A DNA stretch of 64,000 nucleotides from Solanum dulcamara (GCF_947179165.1 NC_077242.1:44719097-44783096), one strand, 5' to 3'. Counted from the first letter of the stretch, positions 22,577 through 35,800 are shown. Program-made: numbers and translations. The notes: a model not told the origin generated them from the letters alone.

Positions 22577-23547
22577 CTAAGATTTCCCCTTTGTGAGTCC
22601 TTCCACACTTTTTACAAGCGGGGAAGTTTGAGTAGCAACATTCTCTCTTGGGACCATTGGTTTACCACTCTTGTCCTTGTTGAACCTTGGAGGAGGATTA
22701 TTGGTGGAACCTTGTCCCAAAAATTGTTGCCCACCTTGTCCTTTGCCATTGTTACTATAATCGGACCTTTGAGGGTTAAACCCTCCACCATCCACTCTAG
22801 CCTTTTTGAACCCCCTTGATCTCTCTCTAAGCTTTTCTTCTTTAATTTGTTCTGCGTAAGTCATTAATCGAGAGATGTCCATCTCCTTAACCAACATGTC
22901 CATTTTGTACTCCTTGGACAATAAGCTTGAGACACCAAAAATAATTTGCTAATCCTAGCTCTTGGGTCGGAGACCATGAAGGGAGCATACTTTGACAACT
23001 TAGTGAATTTGAGAGCATACTCCCTGACGCTCATACTCCCTTGATGGAGGTTGATGAACTCTTGGATTTTGGCCTCCCTTAGCTCTAATGGGAAGAAGCG
23101 GTCTAGGAAGGCACCTTTGAACTCTTCCCATCCTATCGACCCTATTTCTTCATCCCTCTCAATAACCCATTGTTCATACCACACTCGAGCCACACCTTTG
23201 AGTTGATAGGCCATTACCTTGGCCTTCTCATTTGGTGGCACATCCATGATAGCCACAATCTGGTATACCTCATTAATGAACTCCATAGGGTCCTCATCTA
23301 GTTTAAAACCTTCGAACTCGGATGGATTCATCCTTTGGAAATCCCGAATCCTAGAGGCTGGATTTTGCATTTGGAGAGGAGGAACACCTAGATGCCCTTA
23401 GTTGGCTACGACTTGAGCTAACAAAGTAATAACACTACGAAACTCAGCATGGGTTACCCCGTCTTCATGATGTGAGGCATTGGGAACCGGAGGAGTTTGG
23501 TCCTCATCGTCAACCCTTGCTCTTTGAGGTGCTCTTCCATGAGTCAT
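22577..23547 (-). pseudogene. Element D gag (broken)
   Basis: The start codon is at 23,545-23,547 (MTHGRAPQRARV). After 49 codons a TAA at 23,398-23,400 replaces a codon in the VAN-stop-GHLG stretch. The frame then continues through RDFQRMNPSEFEGFKLDEDP, YQLKGVARVWYEQW and FFPLELREAKIQEF to a frameshift near 22,940, and then through the MDISRLMTYAEQIKEEKLRE tail to another near 22,630. Capsid and basic regions are recognisable. Confidence 0.87.
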
Positions 23548-23658
23548 TATCTAGAGAACACGAAATAGGTCATTAGATAAAGGAAAGCTTAGGATACTCT
23601 AAGGCACGACATAAATTTAAAAGAAGTGCAAATTTTCCAAAATGCCTCATAGTCTCCT

Positions 23659-23692
23659 ATTCATAATTGTGGTGCGCTTCACAACCATGAAC
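23659..23692 (-). other. Leader stem-loop, element D (loop decayed)
   Basis: This is the counterpart of the element A hairpin. In minus sense TTCAT pairs with ATGAA, then TTGTG with CACAA, closing the loop AAGCGCAC. One base differs from the GCGCGC loop of A. It lies 61 nt downstream of the primer site. Confidence 0.55.
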
Positions 23693-23745
23693 AAGACTCT
23701 ATTCGACACGGTATGTTGGACTCCAAGGACCATTTAAAACCTCAG

Positions 23746-23757
23746 GCTCTGATACCA
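23746..23757 (-). other. Primer-binding site of element D
   Basis: GCTCTGATACCA is the complement of the initiator tRNA-Met site, four bases from the 5' LTR boundary. Confidence 0.92.
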
Positions 23758-23761
23758 AGTT

Positions 23762-26053
23762 TGTCATGACCCAAGCCTAGGGCCTAGACATGACGTGGCG
23801 AATGAGGAACTTGAAAGTACCTCAAACAAGCCTGTTAGCATTCTTTTAGCCTTTCATAGGTAATGATGATAAATAAATAAGCGGAAATTATAATAGTAAA
23901 TCTTCAACTTACATATGTCCAACAATACCTCTAACTTTTAGATTTAACGAGGCTAAGACAAGTCCCTAGCTCACCCTCAATCATAATAGAAGAAATGCCA
24001 TAGTAAAATATCTCAACATATCATAAGCTAGAAAGATAAAGGAGTATTATTCCCGGAACATGGAAACACACCAAAAGTAGTCTTCAATGGAATCTCAACT
24101 AGCCACGTGGAGAAAAACGAGGAGGAGCACTACTCCCTACATGGTGATATCATGTAGGCAAAAGAGTATGCATTAGTACTTTGAATGTACTAAGTACGTA
24201 AGAATGCATGAACATTCAGGAAACATTAAAACATTTATGTAATATGGAACATAATGTAATGCATGCATAACAAATCATATAGATATCCTTTAAAACATAT
24301 ATTTTGTGGGGAAATGACCATAACCAACATTTAAGACCATGCGACATGGAATCCAACATAACCCCCTATGTTGGCCAGGGAGACTACTTCCCAGGTAGAA
24401 CTCCGTCAACTTCATTCACTTCTTTAACTTTAACTTTAAGGGCTTTCATGAATCCATTAGCCTAAACCTACAAGGGCTCCTATGTTGGCACATAGTTAAT
24501 GAGACAAGGGATTGCTACTAGGATTCCCTTACCGAATTCCACCTCAATGACCCATTCGATTCTAAGTCAATCCCACGGAATAGTTTAATACTTCAAAATA
24601 GTCATAGCACATAGCTTGAGAATTCAAAACATCATATTCGGTAGAATAGCTCATTAAAACATTTAATAATTCAAATATGCAAGAATTGTCCTTATTGCAT
24701 AAAGAATACATTATTCATATCATTTCATAAATCTTTTTTTTATAAGACTCCCTTTTAATTATAGACATTGCTTTCATAAATACTCATTTGGAGTCAAAGC
24801 TTTTAAGTCAAACTTCATTGAAAATATAGTAAAACTAGGTGGGTTCAAATCACTTCAACTTGCAAACATGTATGTAAATAAATATGCATAAATACATTGA
24901 AATCCATTAATTAAAAATCATGTTTTAACCAACCCACCATGAATTTCAAGAACCTTTAAAGAGATAAATAGATAAATTACTTGCAATCCATCAATTCATA
25001 CATATGAAATCATGTTGCATCAAAATAGACCAATAATCATTAGTTTAATCATGATTCATGCTATTAAGAATAAATAAGAATTTCTCATAAGAAAATATTA
25101 CTTGAAATCAAGAGATTTAATTGAAAGAGTTTTTGGACTACATGGGTGGAAGAACCCATGAATAAACACCCATATAACTTAGAGTAAAGCTTAACGAAAA
25201 TAAACATAATTTATCATATAATTAAAATACTTTAGGCATGAGAGTGGAAGGAATACTCTCACTAAAGCCTTACATACCTGGAATTCGAAGCTTTAGTCAG
25301 AACCGAAGGATTTAATGAACACTCTCGAGTCCTAGCTTTTCTCCTCGCCGGAACATTTTGTGTACTACTCTGAGTATATGAATCACCGAAATAGTATTTC
25401 TTCACTACTAAGAACTAAAATTATATTTGAGAATGAGTAAAGAAGTGTATAGAGAGAAGAGTTGCTTGAGAAAGCTTGATGAATAAAATGAGGAAATAAG
25501 GTGGGTATTTATAGGTGTAGAAGAGGGACCTAACAATAAATAAAAATAATTACAAAGGATGATCTTGAAAATTCAATTGAGGATTTTGATGTCATAGATG
25601 ATGTCAAAGGGTTCTAGATCTTTCCATGGTAGGTGAGATGGGTTCTCTTTAACAGAATACTCTTTTTCAGAGTTGCGTTTGAACAAAATAAATTCCTTAT
25701 TAGGATTTTGTGTTTTCATAAGAATTGTAGATATGAAAGTCTAGTTTCATGTCGTTCAAGAATAAACCAATTTGGAGCAACCTAAAGTGAGATATGATTT
25801 TTCTTCTATAAATACTCCATTCCATCACAGCATCCTGTCTTACAACAATTAATTTATTTAACCTACTTAACTCTGAAACTTAAAATATGATCTTCACAAA
25901 AGTTGTAGGTAATGATATTTTGGTTACTCGGAAATTTGAATCACCTAATTTGGACCATCCTATGAAAAGTTATGCCCAAAATACAGAGGTTGTATCATTA
26001 TTTTTTTGGCGAGAATTGATACACCGTATACAACGTTTTTAGGGGATGTTACA
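23762..26053 (-). mobile_element. Element D 5' LTR
   Basis: The LTR is 2,292 bp, TGTCATGACCC...GGGATGTTACA, and matches the 3' LTR at 16,490-18,786. It sits next to the primer site. In minus sense a TATA box lies at 25,506-25,513, upstream of the sequence also found in the solo LTR at 3,979-5,883. Confidence 0.93.
25506..25513 (-). promoter_or_regulatory. TATA box of element D
   Basis: TATAAATA in minus-strand sense, conserved in all three LTRs of this family in the window. It is the probable core promoter of the element. Confidence 0.55.
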
Positions 26054-26219
26054 AGGACTGAGTTCAGCGACTCCACCACGATGACACACCACGAGACGCC
26101 GTGCGGACCACTTCCCGTGATGGCCATCATGGTCATCACCTAGTGCCAAAATCTAAATTTTTCTGGGATTTCACCTTTTGTTCCTCGTTTTCTGACTTTC
26201 CAACTTCCGGGATCTTACA
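26054..26219 (-). mobile_element. Element A 5' LTR, U3-side end
   Basis: After the right target duplication of D (AGGAC), the LTR of element A resumes with CCACGATGACACACCACGAG and ends CCGGGATCTTACA. It matches 1,330-1,488 of the 3' LTR. Element A's own right flank begins GTAGT at 26,220. Confidence 0.85.
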
Positions 26220-27290
26220 GTAGTTTATGGGGTTTGATTTGTTCTATACTCTTATCCAAATCGGTGCTCAATACTACTCCCAAAAATATAATATACTATG
26301 CTCATAACTCAAATGAGTGTATTCACTCAATTAGCTCATTTAGTCTCTTTAAAACAAAATTTAACTTCTCAACTCATTCTCAAAATAGGTGTTTAAAATG
26401 CTCACATCATTTATACTAAATATTTCTCATGCTCAAAATAGTGATTAAGAGACTTCTCAACTCATTCTCAAATTGATACATAAAAGATTTCCCAAACTCA
26501 ACTCATGTTCAAAATATTAAATGAAAGGCTTCTCAAACTCAACTCATGCTCAAGCTATTTTTTAATCAAATGATAAAAATAATTACTCATTCTTTAACTC
26601 AAACAATGTATAAAATAATCAATTCAAAACTCAACTAGGGTTCATGTGGGTGCAAACATGAATCCATAATCTCAAAACTTAACTCAAGAAACTCATCAAG
26701 GTATATTGAATATACACATGAACACAGTGGAATTTATATAGATAACTCAAGATTTCGCATTATCAAAATTAAAAAATCAATCTTGAAACTTATCTATATA
26801 GAGAAGTAGGACACGAGGACGAACATAGTCCAACGTTATGATAGCCCTCCATACCTGGAACGAATATTTGTTATGCGAAAATTGAAGATTAGGCTTGAAA
26901 TCCTTTAACCCTAGCTTTTCCTCTTCTCTTGAGTTCTTGTTCTCAAAATGTTTTTGGTGTTAATGAGGGAAAGAACCCATTGGGTACTGATAAGGGACGG
27001 ATTTGGGTGCCAAAACGTATTGGGTTAAGTTTGGAAAAGGTGAGGAAAAGAACGAAACACCTCTCATTAAAACAAACGACTGGCAAAATATAAACTCCCA
27101 GGTGTGCGACGTGGATCTGGTCCCCAAATCTATTTTTTCTATTTTTTTCTTCTCCGCGACGCGGATACATTGCGCACTCTGCTGTCACAAATTTTATCCG
27201 GAGAAAAATTACCTGCCCAGGTCTGCACCCAGTTTCATTTTTCACAAATTTTCTCTTGGTTCACGAAATATTCTAAGTTAGAATGGTACC
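26220..27290 (-). repeat. LTR-like remnant of another family
   Basis: There is no gene here. The stretch has the style of a decayed LTR in minus orientation (GGTTCATGTGGGTGCAAACATG, an AACCCTAGCTTTTCC leader-like block, GCGACGTGG and CCGCGACGCGG palindromes), but no partner LTR or clean boundary is visible. The frames at 26,943-27,313 show no recognised domain. Confidence 0.35.
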
Positions 27291-27480
27291 AGGTGTTAAA
27301 TTTGTTCCCATAAATTATGGAAAAACTATAGTTGGAACCAAATTATGTTAAGTTTTCATTATAATCAAATTATGAAAAATTACCATTAGAATCAAATATG
27401 GAAAGTTTTGAAAAAACATCCTAAAACTATGGTTGGAACCAAATTATGGTAAGTTTCCATTGAAATCAAATTTATAAATC
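27291..27480. repeat. 101-bp tandem pair
   Basis: AAAACTATAGTTGGAACC (from 27,322) recurs as AAAACTATGGTTGGAACC (from 27,423) with similar AAATTATG/AAGTTT sequence after each copy. This is a decayed two-unit direct repeat. Confidence 0.55.
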
Positions 27481-29690
27481 TGTGAAAAACTTTCTTCGTA
27501 CATATTAAAAGCCTCCTCTTAATTAGGATAGGCTTACAAAGTCCTTTCACTTTGTTCAAGTAATCGGACGTTCATCATCAAGAAAAACAACACCTAATAC
27601 TTGCATCAAAATCACGAACTTCATATCACCAGATCAAGCTTGCAGGTGCAATTCTTACTCTCAGAATTGACATCCTTTTTGTAGTGGATAACCCGAATAA
27701 AATCATTAAAGGACATAGAAATACCTTGCGATAATTCTCCATAAGCTGAAAACACTTCAAACCGAAAAATGAGTTGGCAAATGACTGAAAGTCAAGTAAT
27801 CTCTTGCAAATTAGAGAATGCTACTAGAAAGATTCGTGTATGTGTTAACTACAACATATCAACATAGTCATTTGTTATGGAGTTTCAAATGTTTCGCGAG
27901 AAATTAACTATGAAAAAAAAACATTTACTTCACGTAGTTTCAAATATTCTTCCTTTCTTGATTGCTATTTCCATGAACAAAACTTAGTCAGTTACAAATT
28001 AAATTTCGATGTCTACACAAATCGTATAAACAAACAAGTACCTTTTTATAACAAGAAGGACCAGAACTATGCAATCCTTCATAACCAGGATAAGATCACA
28101 AATATCTCCATGATAACCAGGCCCTTAATACGGTAGATGATATATGTCTGAACTATTGTTCATTAGTGTGGCTTTTCTTTTTCAAATCTACTGCTGGGGA
28201 TTAGGAATAGGGCAAAACACACAGGTGTTAGATACTACAGAAACTAGAGATCCAATTACAAGAAGACAATTCTTGTTTAGCAAATTGTGGATCCAGATTG
28301 ATATACTGAAAGACGGCATGTATTGTATTCAAAAGTCCAAATTCAAGGTTCAATCTGTGCTGTTATTACTAATGAACTTAACAAAAAGATAAACATGAAA
28401 GAATATTTTGACCACGAAATATTATATTAGTAGGATAATGAATGCAATTCATTGTTTCTTCGAAGAATCCAACAGTCCTTTAAGCGACAGGTTGCATGGT
28501 CCCTAGAGTAAACTACAAGATAGACGCATCAATCAAAAATAGGGTACATAGAACAGATACTTCCCAAACATAAGTTCAAGTTCTCTACTCCCTTTAAAGA
28601 TAAGTCTGCATACTGAAAAACACCATAGAGGTGACACCGACTATCCTGAAACATTGTGCGACACAGAAAAACATCAGCAAGGTCATACAAATTCACAAGT
28701 CAGTTCAATTTCTATGCATATTCCTTAATATTTTTAACAAGGAGATGAAAGGCATCTACAAGAACGCAGAGACTGGATATAAGAGTCCACTTGTACTTGG
28801 CATCAAAGTTAAAGGCAGCCTAGGCAAAAATAGACTAGATAGGAGAATATACAGACCCCTTCAAGCACTTCCTAAGATTCATCTCGATTGAGACTATTGA
28901 AGCCATAAAGAAGGTTCAGTCTACAAGGAGCACCTATGTACGTATGTGCTGCATATGGTTAATCGTATAATGTCTGACTAACCATTTTGGTCTAAAAGGT
29001 ATGGGAGCATGAAAATCACAGAAAGCTAATCATCATTGACAATTCGATGTTTGAGGCAACTGCCACAATGACAATGTTAATAAATATAGAAAGATGAAGA
29101 ACGTTTGATTTGGAGGCAATTTAAATTTATCCACTACTTCCCCACAAACACAAGGAAAGTCTATTCACCACTATAAAACAGAAACGAATTCCTAGCACAA
29201 AGGACAAAACAAAAACAACGATAGCCGAACAAGATTGGAGACGGTAGATAGTGCACTGTCACCATTTCCATTTGACATGAACCTCAGACATAGCATTTCA
29301 GTTCTACCATTCCATAATGATGGGAAGGAAAGGGAGAAAGGAGGAGAAACTCAACAGCAAAGAGATGGAGAACTTTCAAAGCATAAATGCATAACATAAA
29401 ACTGGGGGAATTAATCAGAAAATAGTAGAAATCAGAAAATAATTAACTGAGAGTGTGTAATTTAGTGCGTTCCATATATATTGCAATCACATAGGCTCTA
29501 CATCCATTCATGATTTACAATGACAACATACCACAGTACCTATCAACTGGTGAAAGATAGAGGTATAATGTTCATGATACTAATTCACCTATCAACTGGT
29601 GAAAGATAGAGGTAATTAGTTCACGACACTAATTCTATTAGAACTCTTAGTCTAGGTTCCACGACCTTATATAGTGAAACAGCCGGACAA
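27481..29690. other. TFIIF-beta downstream region, no gene recognised
   Basis: This is low-copy-looking sequence with no coding frame of recognisable family on either strand. The part nearest 29,690 must include the 3' UTR of TFIIF-beta. A 49-bp direct repeat sits at 29,538-29,635. I see no transposon boundary in it. Confidence 0.4.
29538..29635. repeat. 49-bp direct repeat in the TFIIF-beta 3' flank
   Basis: ACCTATCAACTGGTGAAAG starts at 29,538 and again at 29,587, each followed by ATAGAGGTA and a similar TTCA-GA-ACTAATTC stretch. It lies 57-155 bp past the stop codon, so probably within the 3' UTR. Confidence 0.7.
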
Positions 29691-29691
29691 T

Positions 29692-29811
29692 TCATTCAGC
29701 ACCTGTATCCTCGACTGATTTCTTATACTCTGGCTTCAATTCATATGTTCCTTGGTTTGTTCCTCTTTTATTGTACACACAAAGCTCATTCAGTATCTCT
29801 TTCAAAAATTG
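29692..29811 (-). CDS. TFIIF-beta exon 6 with stop
   Basis: After acceptor TTTTGCAG the exon has 39 codons, QFLKEILNELCVYNKRG to the SVEDTGAE end, then TGA at 29,692-29,694. It completes the winged-helix domain and the acidic tail. Confidence 0.94.
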   Translation of the reverse strand, partial: QFLKEILNELCVYNKRGTNQGTYELKPEYKKSVEDTGAE

Positions 29812-32800
29812 CTGCAAAAGAAGTAAAATAATTAGATACAAAATCATGTTGAGAGGAGATATATAACCAAGCAACACCAAAAGGAAATATAATCAGTTTT
29901 TCATCTCTTTTTGTCGTCCCTGATTGAGAGGGCAAAATGTACATATCTGAGAAAACATGAAAGCAAAATTATGTGATGTTACTTGGATGCTAAGAGCTAT
30001 TACCGTGAATCTCACACTTCCCTCAAGAAAAAACAATGAATATTAACAAAAACAAACCAGTAAAATAAGAGTGTCTGACCAAAAAAGGAAAAAAATCTCC
30101 TAGGAATTTGATAACAGAATAGACATCCTGATCAGACAACATACCGCAGGTTGATCTGTCTCTTGTACTAACTGCTTTAAAGTCCAATTAGGTTGTCTTT
30201 CAAAAAGTTTAAACATGATATCCTCCAGTTCGCCACGGTCCCTTCTAGTTCTCTTGACTTCCGGTCCCTTAACAGGAGCTGTTTTCTTCTTATCCTGCAT
30301 GGGAACAATGGATTAAAAAAGACTAAAGATTATTTCGTTTATTTTCTCACAGAGATTAAGAAAACATGGAAAGCATTTCCATTATTCCATGACAACTGAA
30401 TACAGTGAGCCAAGCTAGTAAAGTACTCTGACAGAAAGTCATACATAATGAGACTTCAAGGAAGTCAAAAAGCGTAATAATGAGTGTGTATGTAACCCAA
30501 TTGTATTCTCTATCATACTTTCCAGAAGGTCATGTAAAGCATTGCTGTCTCAAGAAGGCATTTACTAAAATTACAACTAAGTAAATTGCAGTATGTCAAA
30601 TCATACACATTAGATGGCGAGAAAGAACCTCTGAAAAGACAATATTCCAAATGAATCTGTAATTAGCATCAAGTCTAAATACATTGTATAGCTTCCTTGA
30701 ACGCGAAGTCTAAAACAACCAAAACAACAACATACGCAGTATAGTCCCACAAGTGGAGTCTGGGGAGGGTGGATGTATGCAGATCTTACCTCTCTACCTT
30801 TGTGAGTAAAGAGGTTGTTTTCGAAAAACTCTCAACTCAAGAAAATCGTTTTTCAGAAAAATGGTTTGAAAGAAATGCAAGAGTAAAAAATGATAATTAA
30901 AATATCAAAGAAAGAAAAGTATGGAATGGTACATATCTCAAAGATAACCAAAATAAAAGAAACAATAGAATTAAAGTATTAAAATCAATGAATAAGACAG
31001 CCAGCAAAATAGTAATAATACTGGTAATGGAAAATAGATGCCCCAGACTAGAACCCTACTTGATCTAGGCTAATTTGTACGCCCATTGTGCCACTTTTTT
31101 CCCATGTTTTATCTTATTATGAGGACGATAATTGTTTAATGAATGGGCCAATTTTTATCCATGTTTTATCTTATTTTGAGGACAATAATTGTTTGATAAC
31201 CTTATGTTTGATGCATACTCGCGATATTCTTGATAAATAGCTAAAATATGTGATCAAATGCACTTCAGGTAAAAATGTGGAGAAAATCACCCAAAGAGAG
31301 CTAAAAGACGCAATGTCGGAACTTAGGATTGAAGTTTAGAAGAATTCCTGACAAAGCAAGCTAGAGCAGCCTAGCTAGGGCACTGTTTGGTGCGCTAAAC
31401 TAGAGCCCAAACTTCAGAGGATGGAAAAAGCAAATTTATGGCGCACCGCTTGGCACGCCATGCTAGCCTTACTAGGGCATTAGGTGGCGCGCCGTACCAC
31501 AGTGTATCTGGGGAAAAAATTCTGCAAAGTCCAAGTCCAAACCCAACAAGGATTGGGGGTTATTTTCCACTACTATAAATATAACCCTTAGGAGTCGTTT
31601 GGTTTGAATATAAGTTAGGATGGGATAAGTTATGTTGGGATAAGTTATGATGGGATAAGTTATGTTGGGATAAGTTATGTTGGGATAAGTTATGATGGAA
31701 TAAGTTATGGTGGGATAAGTTATGATGGGATAAGTTATGATTAAATAATTTTTTATTGAGTGTTTGGTTTGTTGTATTCAAAATAATATGCATTGCATAA
31801 ATTTTAAGAATAGGTTGTTTGTTTACAAAAATATCCTTCACTTTATTTAATTTTTTATATTTTATTTGCAAGCTTTAGTTATTCAGTATTCATTCTTAAA
31901 ATAAAACTTTCATCTTCTTTAGCTTAAATATTTTTATGTGTGCATTTCCATGATGTCCGTATGTATTTAAAAATAAAACTTTCTTCTTATTTAATTTAAA
32001 AATAGAATTTCCACTTTTAAGTTTGTTGAAGTAAGAAAGGATATATGAGAAATCAAAATACAAATAAACATAAGAATTAGTCAAATAAATTTATAAATAA
32101 AAATTATATTATATAGTATAATTTTATAGAAAAGTATGAAGAATTATCATAAAAATAAGGAGTGTAGGTTGTTATGTATGATATTAAAAATAATGTAAAT
32201 ATATATGAATATGAAAAGTGAGGTATAAAAAAGATTTAAAGGGGTATCTTTGTCATTTGCCTATTTTATCCCGGGATTAGTATACCACCCAAGAGGAGGG
32301 ATAATTTATCCCAATACTAATTATTAATCCCGAGATAAATTGTCCCAAACTTGCCAACCAAACAACAAATTAAGTGCCTCTATAATTTAATCCCAAAACT
32401 ATTTGTTGTTATCCTTCACACCAAACGACCACTTAGATGTTTTTTAGGGGTTGTAGACGGAGAAAAGACCACATCATTAGAGTTCTTTGTCCCCACTTTT
32501 TCTATTCTTTATGAGTAGCTAAACACCCTTGTTCTAGGGTTACAACCATAGATGATAGTTAAGTAAACGATTGAGCTGACAAAGTTTATTTATCATCATT
32601 AGTTGTTCTTATACTTTTGTACTTACTATTTTAATGCTTAGCTACCATTGAAATAAATCTATAATCTCTTTGTGAACTCGGAAGATACATCATGAGATAA
32701 AACGGAGAATATAAGGAGTAAGTCTTTGCTTTAGTAAAATAAAGCATAGATTTGCATCTAGGATAGGAATATACCTAGAAGGTCTTGCTTGGTTACAAAA

Positions 32801-35800
32801 TAGGAAGATAGCTACATATGTTCGTGTTGGGTTATCACTTCCTCGCTCAAGGATGTGGTTGTGAGGTTACTGTGGATAGATGATTAGAGGCTCGAAAGAC
32901 CATGATCATATTATTAACCCCGTAATCAACAACTAGATGAATAAACTAAGTCAATAAAATCGGATACTTTACATGATTGCGTAGCAAAGTCGTAACCCTA
33001 GAATTACTCTCAAACTATGATCACAACCAATTTATTTGCTTTCAATCTTTTAATTTAAGTAGATATAATTAACAACCATAATCTTCTCTTAATTACTTCA
33101 ACACTTGGTTAAATTTGAAGTATAAGATCAAACTAGATTAAGGCTAAATCACAAGTCCATGTGGGTTCGACATCTGGCTCTTTTGAGTCTCTAAATTACT
33201 TGCACGACCACGTACACTTGCGTGACTGGTGAAAGCGAACACTACTCTACCAACATGAAGAGGGAAAGCACTCTACTGCCTACTAACTCAGTATCCTAAT
33301 CCATGACCTTCAAGCTCTTCTATCTAGGGTCATGTCTTCAGTGAGATGAAGATGTATTGTCCTGTCTAATCACCTCTCCAATTCTTCCTCGGCCTACCAC
33401 TATCTCTCCTCCAACTCATCACCGCCAGCCTCTCGCACTTTCTCATTGGGTTATCTATATTCCTCCTCTTCACATGATCGAACCGTCTCAGCCTCGCTCC
33501 TGCATCTTGTCCACCCCGACGGCTACTCCAACCTTGCCATTGTATATCTTCATTCCTAATCTTGTCTCTTCTAGTATGCCTGCACATCCATCTAAGCATT
33601 CTCATTTTTCTGCTACCTTTAACTTTTGAAAGGAGTTCTTGACTAGGCAAGCACCCCGTACAACATAGTTAGTCTAACAATTGTACAAAACCTACCTTTA
33701 AGTCTCAAGTGGCATGTTCTTATCACACAGCACACAGGATGTGAGCCTTCATTTCATCCCCCATTCTAATATAGTGTGGGACATCTTCGTCGATCTCCCA
33801 ATTTCCTTGAATTTTTTGAGATAAGGGTAACTTTGTATTCACAAAAATTCATCATCCAAGGGATGATGAATTGGAAACTTACATCCCACAGAGTGGTGGG
33901 CACACCCTCAAAAAGATTTACAGAATTACAAGTTTCTTATAAAATCGACTATCTCTATGCTTTTTCCCCTACCAAATCTTGCTTACATCAAAAAAACAAA
34001 AGACTTGAGCATTTCATTTTTATCTTTTGAAAACTATCTTTTTGTCCTTCAAAAATACTAGCATTCCTTTCTTTCCATAGAGTCCATCATATACAGGCCG
34101 GGATAGTCTTCCACCAGTCTTACTTTTCCCTCTGTTACCAATTCCTGTCCAGGCAAAACATGCTACTTTTACTGGGCTTCTTGTCTTCCACACTAGCTTC
34201 CAAGGCCACTTGTTAGTCACTGACTGATTAACATTCATCCTCCAGTAGCAAGATTTAACTGTGAACATTCCTTTGCTATGTAGCTTCCAAATTGGTTTGT
34301 CCTTTCTTTGAGATATGCCTAGTGGGGTGTTTAGCACCTCTAGTAGCCTGACCACATCCTCAATTTCCCAGTGCCCTCCTGAACACTAAATTCCACCCTT
34401 GTTGGCTCCATACTTGAGCAACAGTAGCAGATCTTTGTAAGCTCAAGGTGTAGAGGCTTGGGAATAAGTTCCTCATGCTATCATCCCCTTTCCAGATTTC
34501 ATTCCAGAAATTTGTTTTCAAGCCATTAGCCACACTAATATAGATATTGTTATTGAACTCTAGCCACAACCTTCTAATGGTCTTCCACACACTACATCCA
34601 AACGACCCCATCACATCCTCAGTAGTCCATTGGCTAAACAAGCCATATTTCCCTGCTATGAATCTTCTCCATAGGGCTTTAGCTTCAGTAAAAAATCTCG
34701 ATAGCCATTTCTGTAGCAAGCAATTATTCTAGATCCTAAGATTTCTCAAGCCAAGGCCACCTTGTTTTCTGCTCAAAGTGAGTATCTCCCATTTCACCAG
34801 GTTATAGCCTCTCTTTACTTTGCTCCCTTGCCAAATGAAGGATCTTCTCATTCTGTTGATTCTCTTCTCAGTGCTCTAGGGTATTGGGAATAGACTCATC
34901 ACGTAGGTAGGTAGCCCATCTAAAACTGGCTTGATGAGAGTCGACCTACCCCAGTGATAGGCACTGACTTTTCCATCTTGAGAGTCTTTTCGCACCTCTC
35001 TATCACCTCAATCCATACCTCCAACTCCTTGTTTTTGGACCCAAGAGGCAAACCCAAGTACTTTGTAGGCAAAGAGGCTATCTGACATCCTAGATTCTCA
35101 GCTAGACTTTGTAAATTGTCTACTTGATTAATTGGGAAGAGGAAAATTTTCGACCAATTAACATGAAGCCTTAAAATTAGGGGTGTGCAAAAACCGAACC
35201 GACCAATAAACCGAACCAAAAAAATATTATTAGGTTATTGCTATTGGGTTATTGGGTTCTTAATGGTTTTATAAAAAAAATTATCGGATTATCGGTTCAT
35301 TATTGATTTTTAGTATTGGGTTATTGGGTAAACCGATAACCCATTAAGACAGTAGTATTGTACTACTTTACTCTTCATAAATATTAAATATTAATAATGA
35401 TTTAACATAATAGTATGCTACAGTCTTCACAGTACTTCTACTTCACACTAGGCCGCTTTAGTCTTTACACAAAACCTAAAGATTAAAGTAAGAACTAAGA
35501 TTGTTCAAGATTGTCTTGTTTGACTGCCTGATTTTAGTTTTAGTTTTACTTTGTAATTGTAGCTTTTGCAAGTTCGTAAACGTATATAATTTGGTTAACA
35601 TCAGAAATTTCATATTATGTTTTGGTTGTAAAATGTAATTGTAGCATTCGTACTACATATTGTTCAAGATTGTCTTGTTTGACTGCCTGATTTTAGTTTT
35701 AGTTTTACTTTGTAATTGTAGCTTTTGCAAGTTCGTAAACGTATATAATTTGGTTAACATCAGAAATTCCATATTATGTTTTGGTTGTAAAATGTAATTG

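Larger units (their letters stand above)
31101..33240 (+). repeat. Decayed LTR-like sequence, interrupted by a MITE
   Basis: GC-rich palindromic blocks (GGCGCACCGCTTGGCACGCC, GGTGGCGCGCC), a TACTATAAATATAACCC promoter-like site near 31,570 and an end reading CATGTGGGTTCGACATCTGGCTC with CTTGCGTGA resemble the LTR of a Tat/Ogre-type gypsy element. There is no partner LTR and no coding region. A short direct repeat (CATGTTTTATCTTATT at 31,103 and 31,160) lies at its left end. Confidence 0.38.

Noticed and set aside
26943..27313. Overlapping frames of up to 100 codons on both strands
   Set aside because: They lie in an LTR-like remnant and show no family similarity that I can recognise.
28144..28891. 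Plus-strand frames of 82 and 86 codons in the TFIIF-beta downstream region
   Set aside because: No recognisable domain, and the composition is that of AT-rich non-coding DNA. Nothing supports a gene.
31560..31871. Minus-strand frame with an HNLSQ/HNLSH pentapeptide repeat that looks like a repeat protein
   Set aside because: It is the translation of the 15-bp tandem array inside a MITE. There is no codon-level conservation or gene context.
33357..33629. Plus-strand frame rich in Pro, Ser and Thr
   Set aside because: It is the antisense shadow of the LINE2 C-terminal coding sequence on the minus strand.
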